Shown: positions 27,571-37,014 of the stretch, piece after piece
Position numbering within the stretch: position 1 is the first letter of the stretch
How the letters are laid out: each line of letters begins with the position of its first letter
Source: Taibaiella sp.
GTDB taxonomy: Bacteria > Bacteroidota > Bacteroidia > Chitinophagales > Chitinophagaceae
DNA: 64,000 nucleotides
NCBI GenBank assembly: GCA_016786705.1
Contig: JAEUVV010000006.1
Coordinates: 124,001-188,000, forward strand
Direction: 5' to 3'
Notes under the pieces: model-generated
Databases searched by the model: none
Seen by the model: the letters and a program-made list of their open reading frames with translations, nothing else
Told to the model about the DNA's origin: nothing
Translations under genes and position numbers: made by a program

Positions 27571-29304
27571 TTACCGCTCCGCTACATTCAGGGTAAATGA
27601 GAAGGTACTGCCGCTGCCTAATGCACTCTCTACACTTATATCCCCGCCCTGGGCTTCAATAAATTCTTTACTGATCGACAAGCCTAAACCGGTACCTTCT
27701 TTTTGTGTTCCCGGAACTCTGAAATAGCGGTCGAAAATTTTGTGTTTATATTTTTCATCAATACCGGTACCGGTATCTTTAACCTGGAATTTCACTTTAT
27801 CCTGCTCCTGGAATACCCTTATTGAAACTACCGCGTTTTCATACGAATAACGAATGGCATTAGTTACCAGGTTCACCAGCACCCAGGTTGTTTTTTCGCT
27901 GTCCGCCTGTACCATAGGCAGATGATCGGCATAATCGGTTTCAATTTTCACCTGTTTACGTTCTGCCTGTGTTTTAGTCGCCTGTATGGCATACTGAACC
28001 ATTTCTTCCGGCGCGGCAGCTTTAACTGCCAGCTGAATATTACCGCTCTCTACCTGAGCCAGGTTAAGTAGCTCGCCTGTTATTTTCAGGAGGCGTCCCG
28101 TATCTTCCCGGATACTTTCCAGGAGCTGTTGTTGTTCTGTATTTAAGGGGCCCACCTGCTCGTTTTCCAATAACTGCAAGCTCATCTTTATAGCGGCTAT
28201 TGGTGTCTTAAACTCGTGTGAAACGGTTCCTATAAAATTAGTCTTTGCCAGGTCCAGCTCTTTAAAAGGAGTGATATTCCGCAGCATGATCACATGCCCT
28301 ATCAATTGCGCCGCCTGCTCCCCGGTAGGCAAAATATTGATATCAATAATTTCCTTTTCGAAATAGCTTTCTTTATTGTCCGCAAAAATCTTAACCGGTT
28401 CAATGGTCTTTTCTTTTAAGCCCGGATTGATTAAATCTTTTATCAAATCGCGGACCAGGTCATTAGTCACCGCAATATCCTGTATCTGCTTTCCAATTAA
28501 ATTTTCCGTACTGAGGCCGGCTATTTTTAGTGCTTCATCATTAGCAAACAATACTTTCCTGGCTTCATCAAGCCCGATCACCGGGTCGTGCATATTATTA
28601 ATAAGCGCTTCTATACGTTTTTTACCTTTGAGAATTTTATCCAGCTTACTTTCAGAGTACTCTTCCAGTTTTTCCGCCATTGTATTGAATGATTGGGCCA
28701 GTTCGCCAAATTCGCTATGGCTTTCAAAATGTACGCGCTCTTTATAATTCTGGCCGGCTATTTGCTTAATGCTGGCGGTCAGTTCTTTTATAGGATTAGC
28801 TATATTGCCCGGAAGATTGACCAATAATATAAACGCGATAATAAAACATACCGCGCCGGTCACGGGAATCCAGAAAATAGCACTATTCGCGGTAGCGGCA
28901 GCTATACTGCTTTTGCGCTCAATAGCCTCCATATTCAAGCGCATCAATTCGGCGATATCTTTACGGATTGCCGGGGCTAAGTGCCCGTCCTCCGGGTTTA
29001 ATTTCAGCGCATTGAAATGATCAATGATCTGGGCAGTAGCTTCCTCCTCTCCTATTTCCGTAACATTTACTTTTTGGCGCGCGAGGTTTTTGTCAAAGTC
29101 AGCCAGCGCTTTGCTATCTTCCGGTATCTGTTCCAGAGCGAGCAGCATGTTCCGGGAGTATTCTAAGGTATTGTAGTTGGCCACCAGGATATTATTCGTA
29201 TCCCGCTTTAAAGCGTTTACATAAAAAATACTCATCGCTGCCAGTAAAAGAATAAAGACAAACAATAAGCCGACCCCGGATATGAGTTTTGTTTTTATTT
29301 TCAT
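27571..29304 (-). CDS. sensor histidine kinase (TM-sensor-TM-HAMP-PAS-HisKA-HATPase)
   Basis: A 577-residue membrane kinase: TM1 about residues 8-28, a helical periplasmic sensor of about 110 residues, TM2 143-162, HAMP 163-216, PAS about 228-340 (INNMHDPVIGLDEARKVLFAND), HisKA with phospho-acceptor His363 (VSHEFKTPIAAIKM), and an ATPase domain with DTGTGIDEKYKHKIFDRYFR and GTGLGLSISKEFIE. It is the last gene after the separate KdpD N-terminal protein. It probably supplies the kinase half of that split sensor. Its natural partner may be the sigma-54 response regulator 8 kb upstream. That pairing is inference from context. Confidence 0.9.
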   Translation of the reverse strand: MKIKTKLISGVGLLFVFILLLAAMSIFYVNALKRDTNNILVANYNTLEYSRNMLLALEQIPEDSKALADFDKNLARQKVNVTEIGEEEATAQIIDHFNALKLNPEDGHLAPAIRKDIAELMRLNMEAIERKSSIAAATANSAIFWIPVTGAVCFIIAFILLVNLPGNIANPIKELTASIKQIAGQNYKERVHFESHSEFGELAQSFNTMAEKLEEYSESKLDKILKGKKRIEALINNMHDPVIGLDEARKVLFANDEALKIAGLSTENLIGKQIQDIAVTNDLVRDLIKDLINPGLKEKTIEPVKIFADNKESYFEKEIIDINILPTGEQAAQLIGHVIMLRNITPFKELDLAKTNFIGTVSHEFKTPIAAIKMSLQLLENEQVGPLNTEQQQLLESIREDTGRLLKITGELLNLAQVESGNIQLAVKAAAPEEMVQYAIQATKTQAERKQVKIETDYADHLPMVQADSEKTTWVLVNLVTNAIRYSYENAVVSIRVFQEQDKVKFQVKDTGTGIDEKYKHKIFDRYFRVPGTQKEGTGLGLSISKEFIEAQGGDISVESALGSGSTFSFTLNVAER

Positions 29305-29324
29305 TGCTTCTTAAATAATAGTGA

Positions 29325-29392
29325 GAGTGGATGGTAATGAGTAAAAAGTAAAAAGTAAAATGTGATAAGTGAAATGTGAAATGTGAAATATA
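29325..29392. repeat. Purine-rich heptamer-type repeat tract
   Basis: Imperfect units AGTAAAAAGT, AAGTGAAATGTGAAATGTGAA on the plus strand, between the histidine kinase and KdpD-N genes. Same family as the tracts at 31683, 34376, 34931, 37107 and 49953. Confidence 0.7.
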
Positions 29393-29400
29393 ATTACTGA

Positions 29401-30525
29401 TCAGCTCAATATGACCAGGTCTACATGATCCATTGCCAGCTTTTTCAGCAAGGTATTAAAAATAGAATTATTCCGGATCATGTTCCATACTGTTAGCTTT
29501 GGCCTTCCCATACAGACTGTCGTTATTCTCTTATCTTTTACTTGCTGTATAATTGTTTTCGCTACAGAGGCATTTGCTATTTTAATCACTTCTGCCCCCA
29601 GTTCGGTAGCTAATTTATAATTATTTATCAGATGTCTTTGTTTTTTTAAAGCTATTTTATCCGCGTTTTCATGTGGCGTTTGTACATATAATACATACCA
29701 CTTACTATGATAATAATTAGCGAGCCGGGCTGTTTTTTTAATGACCGCTTTTGCAGCCTGTTCATTACTGCTGATGCAAGCCAGGAAACGCTCGTGCTTC
29801 AGGCTATTGGACCTTACAACTTCCGTTTCCACTTTCCTGTTTACCTGGGAAGCCACTTCTTTAAGCGCCAGTTCCCGAAGCTGCAAAATATGGTCGCTTT
29901 GGAAAAAGTTACTTAAAGCAGTAGCTATCTTGTCCGGCGGGTAAATCTTGCCCTCCTTTAGTCTCCCGATCAATTCATCGGCAGTCAGGTCTATATTTAC
30001 GACTTCATCTGCCTGGTCTACCATGCTGTCCGGGATCCTTTCCTGTACTGTTATCCCGGTAATATTTTTAATCGCGTCGTTCAGGCTCTCGATATGCTGG
30101 ATATTAACCGCGGAAATAACATTGATGCCCGCGTCTAAAATATCCAGTACATCCTGCCAGCGCTTCTCATTTTTACTACCTTCAATATTGGTATGCGCCA
30201 GCTCGTCGATCACGACCACTTCCGGGCGAAGGCTTATCACTGCAGGTACATCCAGCTCTTCCAGCTCCTTGCCTTTGTAAAACAATTTTCGTCTTGGAAT
30301 AAGCGGTAATCCATCTAGTAATGCAGCTGTTTCCATGCGGTTGTGCGTTTCGACATAGGCGATCTTAATATCAATGCCATTGCGTAACAGGTCATGGGCT
30401 TCCCGCAACATGCGGTAGGTCTTGCCTACACCGGCGCTCATGCCAATGTATAGCTTAAATTTCCCCCTCCTCGATCCTTTGATCAGGGCCAGGAAATCTT
30501 CTGCGGTTCTTTTTCCTTCATTCAT
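29401..30525 (-). CDS. kdpD: KdpD N-terminal sensor protein (KdpD domain plus USP domain), no kinase
   Basis: This 374-residue protein is only the cytoplasmic N-terminal half of KdpD. The P-loop GMSAGVGKT lies at residues 28-36, followed by the KdpD blocks AYVETHNRMETAALLDGLP, VVIDELAHTNIEGS and AVNIQHIESLND. A universal-stress-protein domain fills about residues 245-374. The four-helix DUF4118 region and kinase of classical 900-residue KdpD are absent. Split KdpD genes of this length are known in Bacteroidota. In E. coli this half senses potassium status, and in several bacteria the USP part binds c-di-AMP; neither is proven here. A kinase gene follows 96 bases on. Confidence 0.92.
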   Translation of the reverse strand: MNEGKRTAEDFLALIKGSRRGKFKLYIGMSAGVGKTYRMLREAHDLLRNGIDIKIAYVETHNRMETAALLDGLPLIPRRKLFYKGKELEELDVPAVISLRPEVVVIDELAHTNIEGSKNEKRWQDVLDILDAGINVISAVNIQHIESLNDAIKNITGITVQERIPDSMVDQADEVVNIDLTADELIGRLKEGKIYPPDKIATALSNFFQSDHILQLRELALKEVASQVNRKVETEVVRSNSLKHERFLACISSNEQAAKAVIKKTARLANYYHSKWYVLYVQTPHENADKIALKKQRHLINNYKLATELGAEVIKIANASVAKTIIQQVKDKRITTVCMGRPKLTVWNMIRNNSIFNTLLKKLAMDHVDLVILS

Positions 30526-30584
30526 AATGCAACAGGTTTAAACCCTTTCGGGTAAGCGTTAGCAGGGTTTAAAATTTATCGCTG

Positions 30585-31676
30585 CTAAAAACTAACCGCC
30601 AATGCCGTAATAACAGAAAAGCTGTTTGTTTTGAAAGTTTCGTTGCGATTTACAAAAATGGGGTCTTTGCTGCTCAGGTTTTTAAGTTCTGTACGCCATA
30701 CCAGATTGGGCATAATGGCATAATCCGCATTTAAAGAATAGCCGAAAGTTTTGAACCCGTTCCGGCTCCCGGTTGCGATAATCACACCTGCTTTATCCTG
30801 GTAATATTCTCCCCTGGCTGTAAGGCTAAATTTATCGCTCGCGTTATATTTTATGATCAAAACCGGGGTGTACCAGGTATTGTACTTATTACTGCCTTTT
30901 TCTTTTTGCTCTGCGCCGATATCAAACCCGGCCGTAAGCCCTATTTTTTTATTGACCTGGTAAATAGCATAGAGGTTATGGAAATACCGCATTTGCCCTA
31001 GGCTGTCCGCCTTATCATTACCAATAAAAGAGCCGCTGTTCAGGGTTAGTCGCGCATTAGGCCGGTAAGTCAGTTGATGGCCGAAAGCGGGCGTACTGTT
31101 GCCCGGTAATCGCTGTATGCGCTGCCAGCCATTTAATAATAAGCCGCTCAAAAACCATTTACCGCCGGGCGATGTATAAGAAATTTTAGCGCCTGTTTCA
31201 AAATAGGGCGAATTGTCGGCAAACAGGCTGCGCGTTAGGGTCCAGTTATCTTTTCCCACCGCGCTTTCAAACCCGAGATGCGAAGCGAAAATCCCTGCAT
31301 CAATCCAGAGGTCATGCTTTTTAGCTATTTTAAGTCCGGCATTACCTTCATAGACTAGCTTCAGCACATCCGGCTCCGCCGCATAGTTGGCATTCATATA
31401 AGTGCCGACCGCAAGTGCAACATTAGCACGCACTTTAGCGGTCGTATAACTGGCTTTCAGGTAAGCAAGGTTTAAATTGACCTCGTTGTTCCTGTTATGG
31501 CTGTAAACAAAGCCCGGGCGTTGATTAGCAAGCGGCCTGTTGCCATCATACTGGTAGTAGGCCTCGGCATAGCCACTGATGGTTAATGACTGCCTGTGGG
31601 CAGTTACCGTATCTTCCTGTGCCCATAAAGGACTAGAGTTACTTAATAACAAAGCTGATATAATTATGTGTTTCAT
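30585..31676 (-). CDS. outer-membrane beta-barrel porin (BBP2/OmpL-like)
   Basis: A 363-residue protein with a signal peptide (ALLLSNSSPLWAQ) and an all-beta remainder of alternating polar/aromatic strands ending VITALAVSF with a C-terminal Phe, the outer-membrane assembly signature. The early SGYAEAYYQYDGNRP segment matches the putative beta-barrel porin-2 family. It lies between kdpC and the KdpD-N gene on the same strand, suggesting potassium or general cation entry across the outer membrane under Kdp control. That role is inference. Confidence 0.85.
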   Translation of the reverse strand: MKHIIISALLLSNSSPLWAQEDTVTAHRQSLTISGYAEAYYQYDGNRPLANQRPGFVYSHNRNNEVNLNLAYLKASYTTAKVRANVALAVGTYMNANYAAEPDVLKLVYEGNAGLKIAKKHDLWIDAGIFASHLGFESAVGKDNWTLTRSLFADNSPYFETGAKISYTSPGGKWFLSGLLLNGWQRIQRLPGNSTPAFGHQLTYRPNARLTLNSGSFIGNDKADSLGQMRYFHNLYAIYQVNKKIGLTAGFDIGAEQKEKGSNKYNTWYTPVLIIKYNASDKFSLTARGEYYQDKAGVIIATGSRNGFKTFGYSLNADYAIMPNLVWRTELKNLSSKDPIFVNRNETFKTNSFSVITALAVSF

Positions 31677-31682
31677 TGTTGA

Positions 31683-31742
31683 GATGAGTGATAAATGATG
31701 AGTGAAAAGTAAGAAGTGAAAAGTGATGAGTAAAAGTGAGAG
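31683..31742. repeat. Purine-rich heptamer-type repeat tract
   Basis: GATGAGTGAAAAGTAAGAAGTGAAAAGTGATGAGTAAAAG-like units on the plus strand, between porin and kdpC. Same family as the other GA-rich tracts. Confidence 0.7.
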
Positions 31743-31764
31743 GGGGGATTTATACGCTGCCCTG

Positions 31765-32331
31765 CTATTTTTCGCTCATTTTATCCAATGCGATATTCAG
31801 TTTTAATACATTTATTTTTTCGGGGCCGAATAAACCTGCTAATGGTTTTTCTGTATGATCGGCGATTAGCCGCTCTAAACCTGCTACGTCTATATTCCTG
31901 ACGGCCGAGATGCGCTTCACCTGTACTTTTGCCGCAGCTACAGAAATATGGGGATCAAGGCCGCTGCCACTCGCGGTGACCAGGTCAACCGGGATTTCGG
32001 CTTTTGAAATAGCGGGATTATGGACCTGGAAGGTATCAATACGCGCCTGGACTTCCTTAAGGTATTCCGCGTTTGAAGGACCTTTATTACTCCCTCCGGA
32101 ACCGGCGGCATTATAAGCTACAGCAGAAGGACGCGACCAAAAATACTTATCTTCTGTGAAAGACTGGCCGATATTGCTGTAATATTTTCGTCCCTTGTGT
32201 ACTATAATTTCTCCGTTACCATTATTGGGCGCAAAGAGTGCCATACTCCATACCACAAGGGGATAGATCACTGCAAAAAGCAGGATAGCTAATACTGTAA
32301 GTTTGACTGCAGGTAATATATGGTTTTTCAT
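31765..32331 (-). CDS. kdpC: potassium-transporting ATPase subunit C
   Basis: KdpC is the single-pass subunit that joins KdpA and KdpB and increases ATP affinity. From the ATG at 32331 it has 188 residues: an N-terminal membrane helix (AVKLTVLAILLFAVIYPLVVW), then a periplasmic domain with YFWSRPSAVAYNAAGSGGSN and VTASGSGLDPHISVAAA, both KdpC hallmarks. An upstream in-frame start would overlap kdpB and is rejected. It lies 13 bases after kdpB. Confidence 0.96.
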   Translation of the reverse strand: MKNHILPAVKLTVLAILLFAVIYPLVVWSMALFAPNNGNGEIIVHKGRKYYSNIGQSFTEDKYFWSRPSAVAYNAAGSGGSNKGPSNAEYLKEVQARIDTFQVHNPAISKAEIPVDLVTASGSGLDPHISVAAAKVQVKRISAVRNIDVAGLERLIADHTEKPLAGLFGPEKINVLKLNIALDKMSEK

Positions 32332-32344
32332 TTTTATTGATTTT

Positions 32345-34357
32345 TTAAATAAACAAAGACACGATGACATCTATGAGCTTAATACCAACGAACGGCACTA
32401 CAATGCCCCCAAGTCCATAGATAAAAAGATTCCGGCGTAACAAGGCTGAAGCCCCTATGGGTTTATAGGCAACTCCTTTTAACGCTAGCGGGATAAGGAA
32501 AGGGATCACGATCGCGTTAAAGATCACAGCGGATAGTATCGCGCTTTGCGGGCTGGCCAGCTGCATGATGTTCAGGCTTTGCAAAGCCGGGATGGCGGTT
32601 ATAAATAGTGCCGGGATGATCGCGAAATATTTCGCCACATCATTCGCAATACTGAATGTGGTTAATGTTCCCCTGGTCATGAGTAATTGCTTCCCGATCT
32701 CCACCACTTCGATCAATTTGGTAGGGTCATTATCCAGGTCTACCATGTTACCGGCTTCCTTTGCCGCCTGTGTACCGCTATTCATCGCTACTCCTACATC
32801 GGCCTGGGCCAGGGCCGGCGCATCATTCGTCCCGTCGCCCATCATCGCCACAAGCCTGCCTTCGGATTGCTCTTTTTTTATGTAGTTCATTTTATCTTCC
32901 GGTTTAGCCTCGGCTATAAAATCATCCACCCCTGCCTTTTCAGCAATGAATTTCGCGGTAAGCGGGTTATCGCCGGTAACCATAACGGTTTTAATACCCA
33001 TTTTGCGCAAGCGTTCAAAACGCTCCCGGATCCCTGGCTTGATAATGTCCTGTAGCTCTATTACCCCTAAAGCCTGTTCGTTTTCCGCAACCACTAAAGG
33101 CGTGCCCCCATTGCCTGCAATTTCTTTTACTTGATCTTCGACTTCCCGGGGGAAAACCCGGCCTGCCTTTTCGACAATATTTTTAATCGCATCAGTAGCC
33201 CCTTTACGTATCCGGGTCTGCCCGAAATCGATTCCGGAACTTCTTGTTTCTGCCGAAAATTGTATAAAGCGGGGTGCGATCAGCTGGTAGCTCAAAGGAT
33301 TAATCCCTGCCAGCTCAATGATTGATTTACCTTCCGGAGTATCATCACTCATGGAACTTAATACCGCTGCTTTGACCAGTTGCTGCTCCTCTATGCCAGG
33401 TGCGGGATAAAACCGGGTCGCTTTCCTGTTGCCGATTGTAATGGTCCCGGTCTTATCTAAAAGCAGCACATCAATATCACCGGCAGTTTCCACCGCTTTA
33501 CCACTTTTGGTAATCACATTGGCACGCAGGGCGCGGTCCATACCGGCAATACCAATGGCAGAAAGTAAACCGCCGATAGTGGTAGGTATCAGGCATACAA
33601 ACAAAGCGATGAATGAAGCGATTGTAATAGGCGTATTGGCGTAGTCGGCGAATGGCTTTAAGGTTACCGTCACGATAATGAATACTAAAGTAAAGCCGGC
33701 AAGCAGGATGGTCAAAGCGATCTCGTTGGGGGTTTTCTGCCTGGAGGCTCCCTCCACCAAAGCGATCATTTTATCGAGGAAGCTTTCACCGGGCTCGGCC
33801 GTAACGCTTACTTTTATTTTGTCGGAAAGCACTTTTGTGCCCCCGGTCACAGAGCTCTTATCGCCCCCGGCTTCACGTATTACAGGCGCCGATTCACCTG
33901 TAATGGCACTTTCGTCAATAGTGGCCAGTCCTTCTATAATTTCACCGTCTGTGGCTATAATATCGCCAGCCTCGCAAATGAAGACATCTCCTTTTGTGAG
34001 CTGCGCAGAAGAAATGGTTTGCCCGTTTACTAAGCGGGCCGGGGTTTCTTCTCTTGTTTTTCTTAAACTGTCCGCTTGCGCTTTCCCTCTTGCTTCTGCA
34101 ATCGCTTCTGCAAAATTGGCAAAGAGGAGGGTAAGCAGGAGGATAAGAAATACTGTAAAATTATAGGCGAAACTTCCCTGGACCTTTGACCCGCTTAGCG
34201 TCCACAATGATACAATGAGCATTACGGCGGTCCCGATCTCTACGGTGAACATTACCGGGTTTCGAAACATTAGCTTGGGATTGAGCTTAACAAAGGATTG
34301 CCGTAGCGCTTCTTTCATCAGCTCTTTTTGGAATAAGGATTGATTATTTGTTTTCAT
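32345..34357 (-). CDS. kdpB: potassium-transporting ATPase ATP-binding subunit B
   Basis: This P-type ATPase hydrolyses ATP to power K+ uptake through KdpA. The 670-residue protein has TGES (153-156, actuator), the phosphorylation motif DKTGTIT with Asp301, and hinge [19 protein letters not shown]. The short [12 protein letters not shown] segment in TM4 is KdpB-specific. Length is normal. kdpA ends 793 bases upstream, unusually far for a kdp operon, with a gene on the opposite strand in between, so kdpB may need its own promoter or a long read-through mRNA. Confidence 0.97.
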   Translation of the reverse strand: MKTNNQSLFQKELMKEALRQSFVKLNPKLMFRNPVMFTVEIGTAVMLIVSLWTLSGSKVQGSFAYNFTVFLILLLTLLFANFAEAIAEARGKAQADSLRKTREETPARLVNGQTISSAQLTKGDVFICEAGDIIATDGEIIEGLATIDESAITGESAPVIREAGGDKSSVTGGTKVLSDKIKVSVTAEPGESFLDKMIALVEGASRQKTPNEIALTILLAGFTLVFIIVTVTLKPFADYANTPITIASFIALFVCLIPTTIGGLLSAIGIAGMDRALRANVITKSGKAVETAGDIDVLLLDKTGTITIGNRKATRFYPAPGIEEQQLVKAAVLSSMSDDTPEGKSIIELAGINPLSYQLIAPRFIQFSAETRSSGIDFGQTRIRKGATDAIKNIVEKAGRVFPREVEDQVKEIAGNGGTPLVVAENEQALGVIELQDIIKPGIRERFERLRKMGIKTVMVTGDNPLTAKFIAEKAGVDDFIAEAKPEDKMNYIKKEQSEGRLVAMMGDGTNDAPALAQADVGVAMNSGTQAAKEAGNMVDLDNDPTKLIEVVEIGKQLLMTRGTLTTFSIANDVAKYFAIIPALFITAIPALQSLNIMQLASPQSAILSAVIFNAIVIPFLIPLALKGVAYKPIGASALLRRNLFIYGLGGIVVPFVGIKLIDVIVSLFI

Positions 34358-34375
34358 TTTTTATTGATTAGTGAT

Positions 34376-34500
34376 TGATGGGTGAGAAGTAAGAAGTGAG
34401 AAGTAAGAAGTAAGAAGTAAGAAGTAAGAAGTGAGAAGTAAGATGTTTTTAGTGATAAGTGAAATGTGAGGTGTGATTAGTAAAAGTTTTTAGATGAAAT
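34376..34500. repeat. Heptamer tandem repeat (AAGTRAG) tract
   Basis: From 34383 to about 34443 the plus strand is an almost perfect run of heptamers AAGTAAG or AAGTGAG, about nine units, followed by looser GTGATAAGTGAAATGTGAG units. It lies between the kdpB start and the four-helix-bundle gene. Confidence 0.85.
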
Positions 34501-34569
34501 GTTGTGAAAAGGGCAGAAAATCATTATATATAAATTATTAAATGTTTATTTTTAATAAAACATTTCTTA

Positions 34570-34929
34570 ATGAAACCACACCAAAAACTAAATGCCTGGA
34601 TCGACAGCTTCAGACTTGTCAAAACACTCTATGAGCTCACCAATACTTACCCTCCTGAAGAAAAGTTTGGCCTTATATCCCAAATTCGCCGGGCAGCAGT
34701 TTCTGTTCCCGTAAACATCGCGGAAGGTGCAGCCAGAAAAGGCGAAAAAGAGTTCATCCATTTTTTGCATGTTGCATTAGGCTCACTGACAGAATTGGAT
34801 GCGCTCATCTTATTGAGCCGTGATCTGGAATTTATATCTGATGAACAAGCTACTTTACTGATTGAAGAAATGGATACCATCGGGAAAATGATTTATGGCC
34901 TGATTAAAAAAATTGAAAGTGAAATTTGA
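34570..34929 (+). CDS. four-helix-bundle protein (23S rRNA intervening-sequence protein/Avd-like family)
   Basis: A 119-residue all-helical protein with the family signature SQIRRAAVSVPVNIAEGAAR near the middle of helix 2 and HFLHVALGSLTELDALI in helix 3. This family was first seen in insertions within 23S rRNA genes and also includes the Avd accessory proteins of diversity-generating retroelements. No reverse transcriptase, VR/TR repeat or rRNA is present here. The gene lies on the strand opposite to kdpA and kdpB, between them, and has purine-rich repeat tracts on both sides. It looks like a recent insertion into the kdp operon. Function unknown. Confidence 0.88.
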   Translation: MKPHQKLNAWIDSFRLVKTLYELTNTYPPEEKFGLISQIRRAAVSVPVNIAEGAARKGEKEFIHFLHVALGSLTELDALILLSRDLEFISDEQATLLIEEMDTIGKMIYGLIKKIESEI

Positions 34930-34930
34930 G

Positions 34931-35142
34931 TATTGATTAGTGAGAGGTGAAAGGTGAGAAGTGAGAAGTGAAATGTGAGAAGTGAAATGTGAGAAGTGAA
35001 ATGTGAGAAGTGAAATGTGAGAGGCAAGAAGTGAGAAGGAAAAAGGAAAAAGGAAAACAACTCACATTCTACTATTCACATTTTAGGCTCTCCATTCATC
35101 TTTCATTTGCTTTTCACTATCACCTTTTTACATTTTACCTCA
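34931..35142. repeat. 14-base tandem repeat plus inverted CT-rich counterpart
   Basis: GTGAGAAGTGAAAT occurs four times in perfect tandem at 34961-35016, flanked by looser copies. After a GGAAAAA-rich stretch (35037-35057) the strand switches to CT-rich units of the same family (CTCACATTCTACTATTCACATTTT and so on) up to about 35142. The two halves could pair into a long imperfect hairpin ahead of the kdpA stop codon. The 220-base stretch holds no gene. Confidence 0.85.
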
Positions 35143-35149
35143 CACTAAC

Positions 35150-36835
35150 CTACATTGAAAAGTATTCTGCGATTGGCCCTAAAGTCAATGCCGGGAAGAA
35201 AGCCAATGCCGCTATGATAACGATCACTGCAAAGACCATCAGCCCGAATGTGCCAGTATCGGTTTTTAAGGTACCGTTGCTCTCGGGAATGTATTGTTTT
35301 TCTGCCAATAGCCCCGCTATAGCTACCGGTCCTATGATGGGTAGGAATCTACCTAGGATTAATACAAAACCCGTTGTAATATTACACCATAGATTGTTAT
35401 CGCCAAGGCCTTCAAACCCACTGCCATTATTAGCGGCAGATGAAGTGTACTCGTACAGTATTTCACTAAATCCATGAAAGCCCGGGTTATTCAGAGTAGC
35501 CGCGCCCTGTGCCGGGAATGCAGTAGCTAATGCAGTACCCGCTAATATCAGGAAGGGGTGCAGCAATGCGATGATCATCGCGATTTTCATTTCTTTTGCT
35601 TCAATCTTTTTACCCATAAATTCCGGGGTACGTCCTACCATCAGTCCGCTGATGAAAACCGCCAGGATAATAAAGATGAAGAAGTTGAGCAGCCCTACAC
35701 CACAACCGCCATAAAACGCGTTCACCATCATGGCCAGCAACTCGTTCATACCGGATAAAGGCATCGTACTGTCGTGCATGGCATTGACCGAGCCCGTAGA
35801 AATTACCGTAGTAACGATACTCCAAAAACCGGACACCGCCGCGCCAAACCGGACTTCTTTCCCTTCCATGGCCCCCGATGTGTTATCAATACCCATCGCG
35901 GCTATCGCCGGGTTACCATTCATTTCCATATTGATATTTGGAATGGCCAGCAACAAGAAGCCAACTGTCATTACCCCGAAAATCATTAGTGACAACTTCT
36001 TTCTCCGGATGAAATAGCCAAAGGCGAAGATCATGGCCAGGGGAACGATCAACTGTGCCGACAGTTCCAACATATTAGTGCCATAATTAGGATTCTCAAA
36101 AGGGTGGGCAGAGTTGGCACCAAAGAAACCACCGCCATTAGTACCCAAGTGCTTGATAGCGATAAAACCGGCAGCGGGGCCTCTGCTCACCTGCATGGTA
36201 TCGCCCTGCAGGGAGGTAACCTGGTCTTTTCCCTGGAAAGTCATTGGCGTACCATTGAAGGCCAGTACCAGGGCCACAATAATTGAAAGGGGCAGCAGGA
36301 TACGGGTGCAGGACTTGAGTAAAAAGTTATAGAAGTTGCCTAACTGTGCCGTAGTTTTAGCTTTAAACGCTTTAAATAAAACGGCTGCCGCTGCCAGGCC
36401 CGTACCGGCACTTACAAACTGCAGGAACATGAGCCATAGCTGTGCCAGATAGCTCACGCCGGTCTCCCCGGAATAGTGCTGCAGGTTACAGTTTACCACG
36501 AAAGAGATCGTCGTGTTAAAAGCAAGGTCCGGGCTCATGTTAGGGTTGCCATCCGGGTTGAGCGGCAGCCATTGCTGGGTCATTAAAAGGAGCATTCCTA
36601 AAAGAAACCAGACCAGGTTAATGGTAAGCATTGCTACCATATGTTCCTTCCAGTTCATTTCTTTAGCGGGGTTGATGCCGCTTATTTTATAGCATACTTT
36701 TTCTATAGGGTTTAAAATCGGGTCGAGCAGCGTTTTTTCACCCCCGTAAACCTTCGCTATGTACTTTCCGAAAGGAAGGGCTAAAACAATGGTTCCCAGA
36801 AACACTACGATGATGCCAAAAAGTTCTGTATTCAT
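35150..36835 (-). CDS. kdpA: potassium-transporting ATPase subunit A
   Basis: KdpA is the K+-binding, channel-like subunit related to Trk/Ktr. The 561-residue protein has about ten membrane segments and four selectivity-filter-like loops, including TTISFVVNCNLQHYSGE, the LGTNGGGFFGANSAHPFENP block that is diagnostic of KdpA, and EYTSSAANNGSGFEG. Length is normal. Its ATG at 36835 lies four bases from the stop of a 40-codon membrane-peptide gene, so the two are tightly coupled. Confidence 0.97.
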   Translation of the reverse strand: MNTELFGIIVVFLGTIVLALPFGKYIAKVYGGEKTLLDPILNPIEKVCYKISGINPAKEMNWKEHMVAMLTINLVWFLLGMLLLMTQQWLPLNPDGNPNMSPDLAFNTTISFVVNCNLQHYSGETGVSYLAQLWLMFLQFVSAGTGLAAAAVLFKAFKAKTTAQLGNFYNFLLKSCTRILLPLSIIVALVLAFNGTPMTFQGKDQVTSLQGDTMQVSRGPAAGFIAIKHLGTNGGGFFGANSAHPFENPNYGTNMLELSAQLIVPLAMIFAFGYFIRRKKLSLMIFGVMTVGFLLLAIPNINMEMNGNPAIAAMGIDNTSGAMEGKEVRFGAAVSGFWSIVTTVISTGSVNAMHDSTMPLSGMNELLAMMVNAFYGGCGVGLLNFFIFIILAVFISGLMVGRTPEFMGKKIEAKEMKIAMIIALLHPFLILAGTALATAFPAQGAATLNNPGFHGFSEILYEYTSSAANNGSGFEGLGDNNLWCNITTGFVLILGRFLPIIGPVAIAGLLAEKQYIPESNGTLKTDTGTFGLMVFAVIVIIAALAFFPALTLGPIAEYFSM

Positions 36836-36838
36836 TTT

Positions 36839-36961
36839 TTATACGTTAAAAATTAATTGAAAAAGCCATACCATAAGATTGAACAGGCCAAAGACGAGCA
36901 GGAAGATGCACACAACCCTCGCCACCACTTTTATATCATTTAAAATATTATTAGATTTCAT
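36839..36961 (-). CDS. 40-residue single-pass membrane peptide
   Basis: An ATG at 36961 opens a 40-codon frame that stops at 36839, four bases before kdpA. The peptide has a short polar start (MKSNNILNDIKVVAR) and one hydrophobic helix (VCIFLLVFGLFNLMVWLFQL). It does not look like KdpF but sits exactly where a Kdp accessory subunit would. Position, frame and hydrophobicity support a real small gene; homologues were not checked. Confidence 0.6.
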   Translation of the reverse strand: MKSNNILNDIKVVARVVCIFLLVFGLFNLMVWLFQLIFNV

Positions 36962-37014
36962 TTTGCAGGAATTAAGCGGTGAACAAGAAGTAGCATAGTC
37001 CCTTTTGATGCAGC

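Noticed and set aside
34570..34929. Diversity-generating retroelement (Avd-like protein)
   Set aside because: No reverse transcriptase, template repeat or variable repeat was found nearby; the repeats are simple tandem units.
34376..35142. CRISPR array
   Set aside because: The repeats are contiguous 7- and 14-base units with no spacers, and no cas genes are present.
35010..35477. 155-codon plus-strand frame overlapping the 3' end of kdpA
   Set aside because: It runs through the repeat tract into sequence antisense to kdpA. kdpA is a full-length conserved gene and the antisense product resembles nothing.
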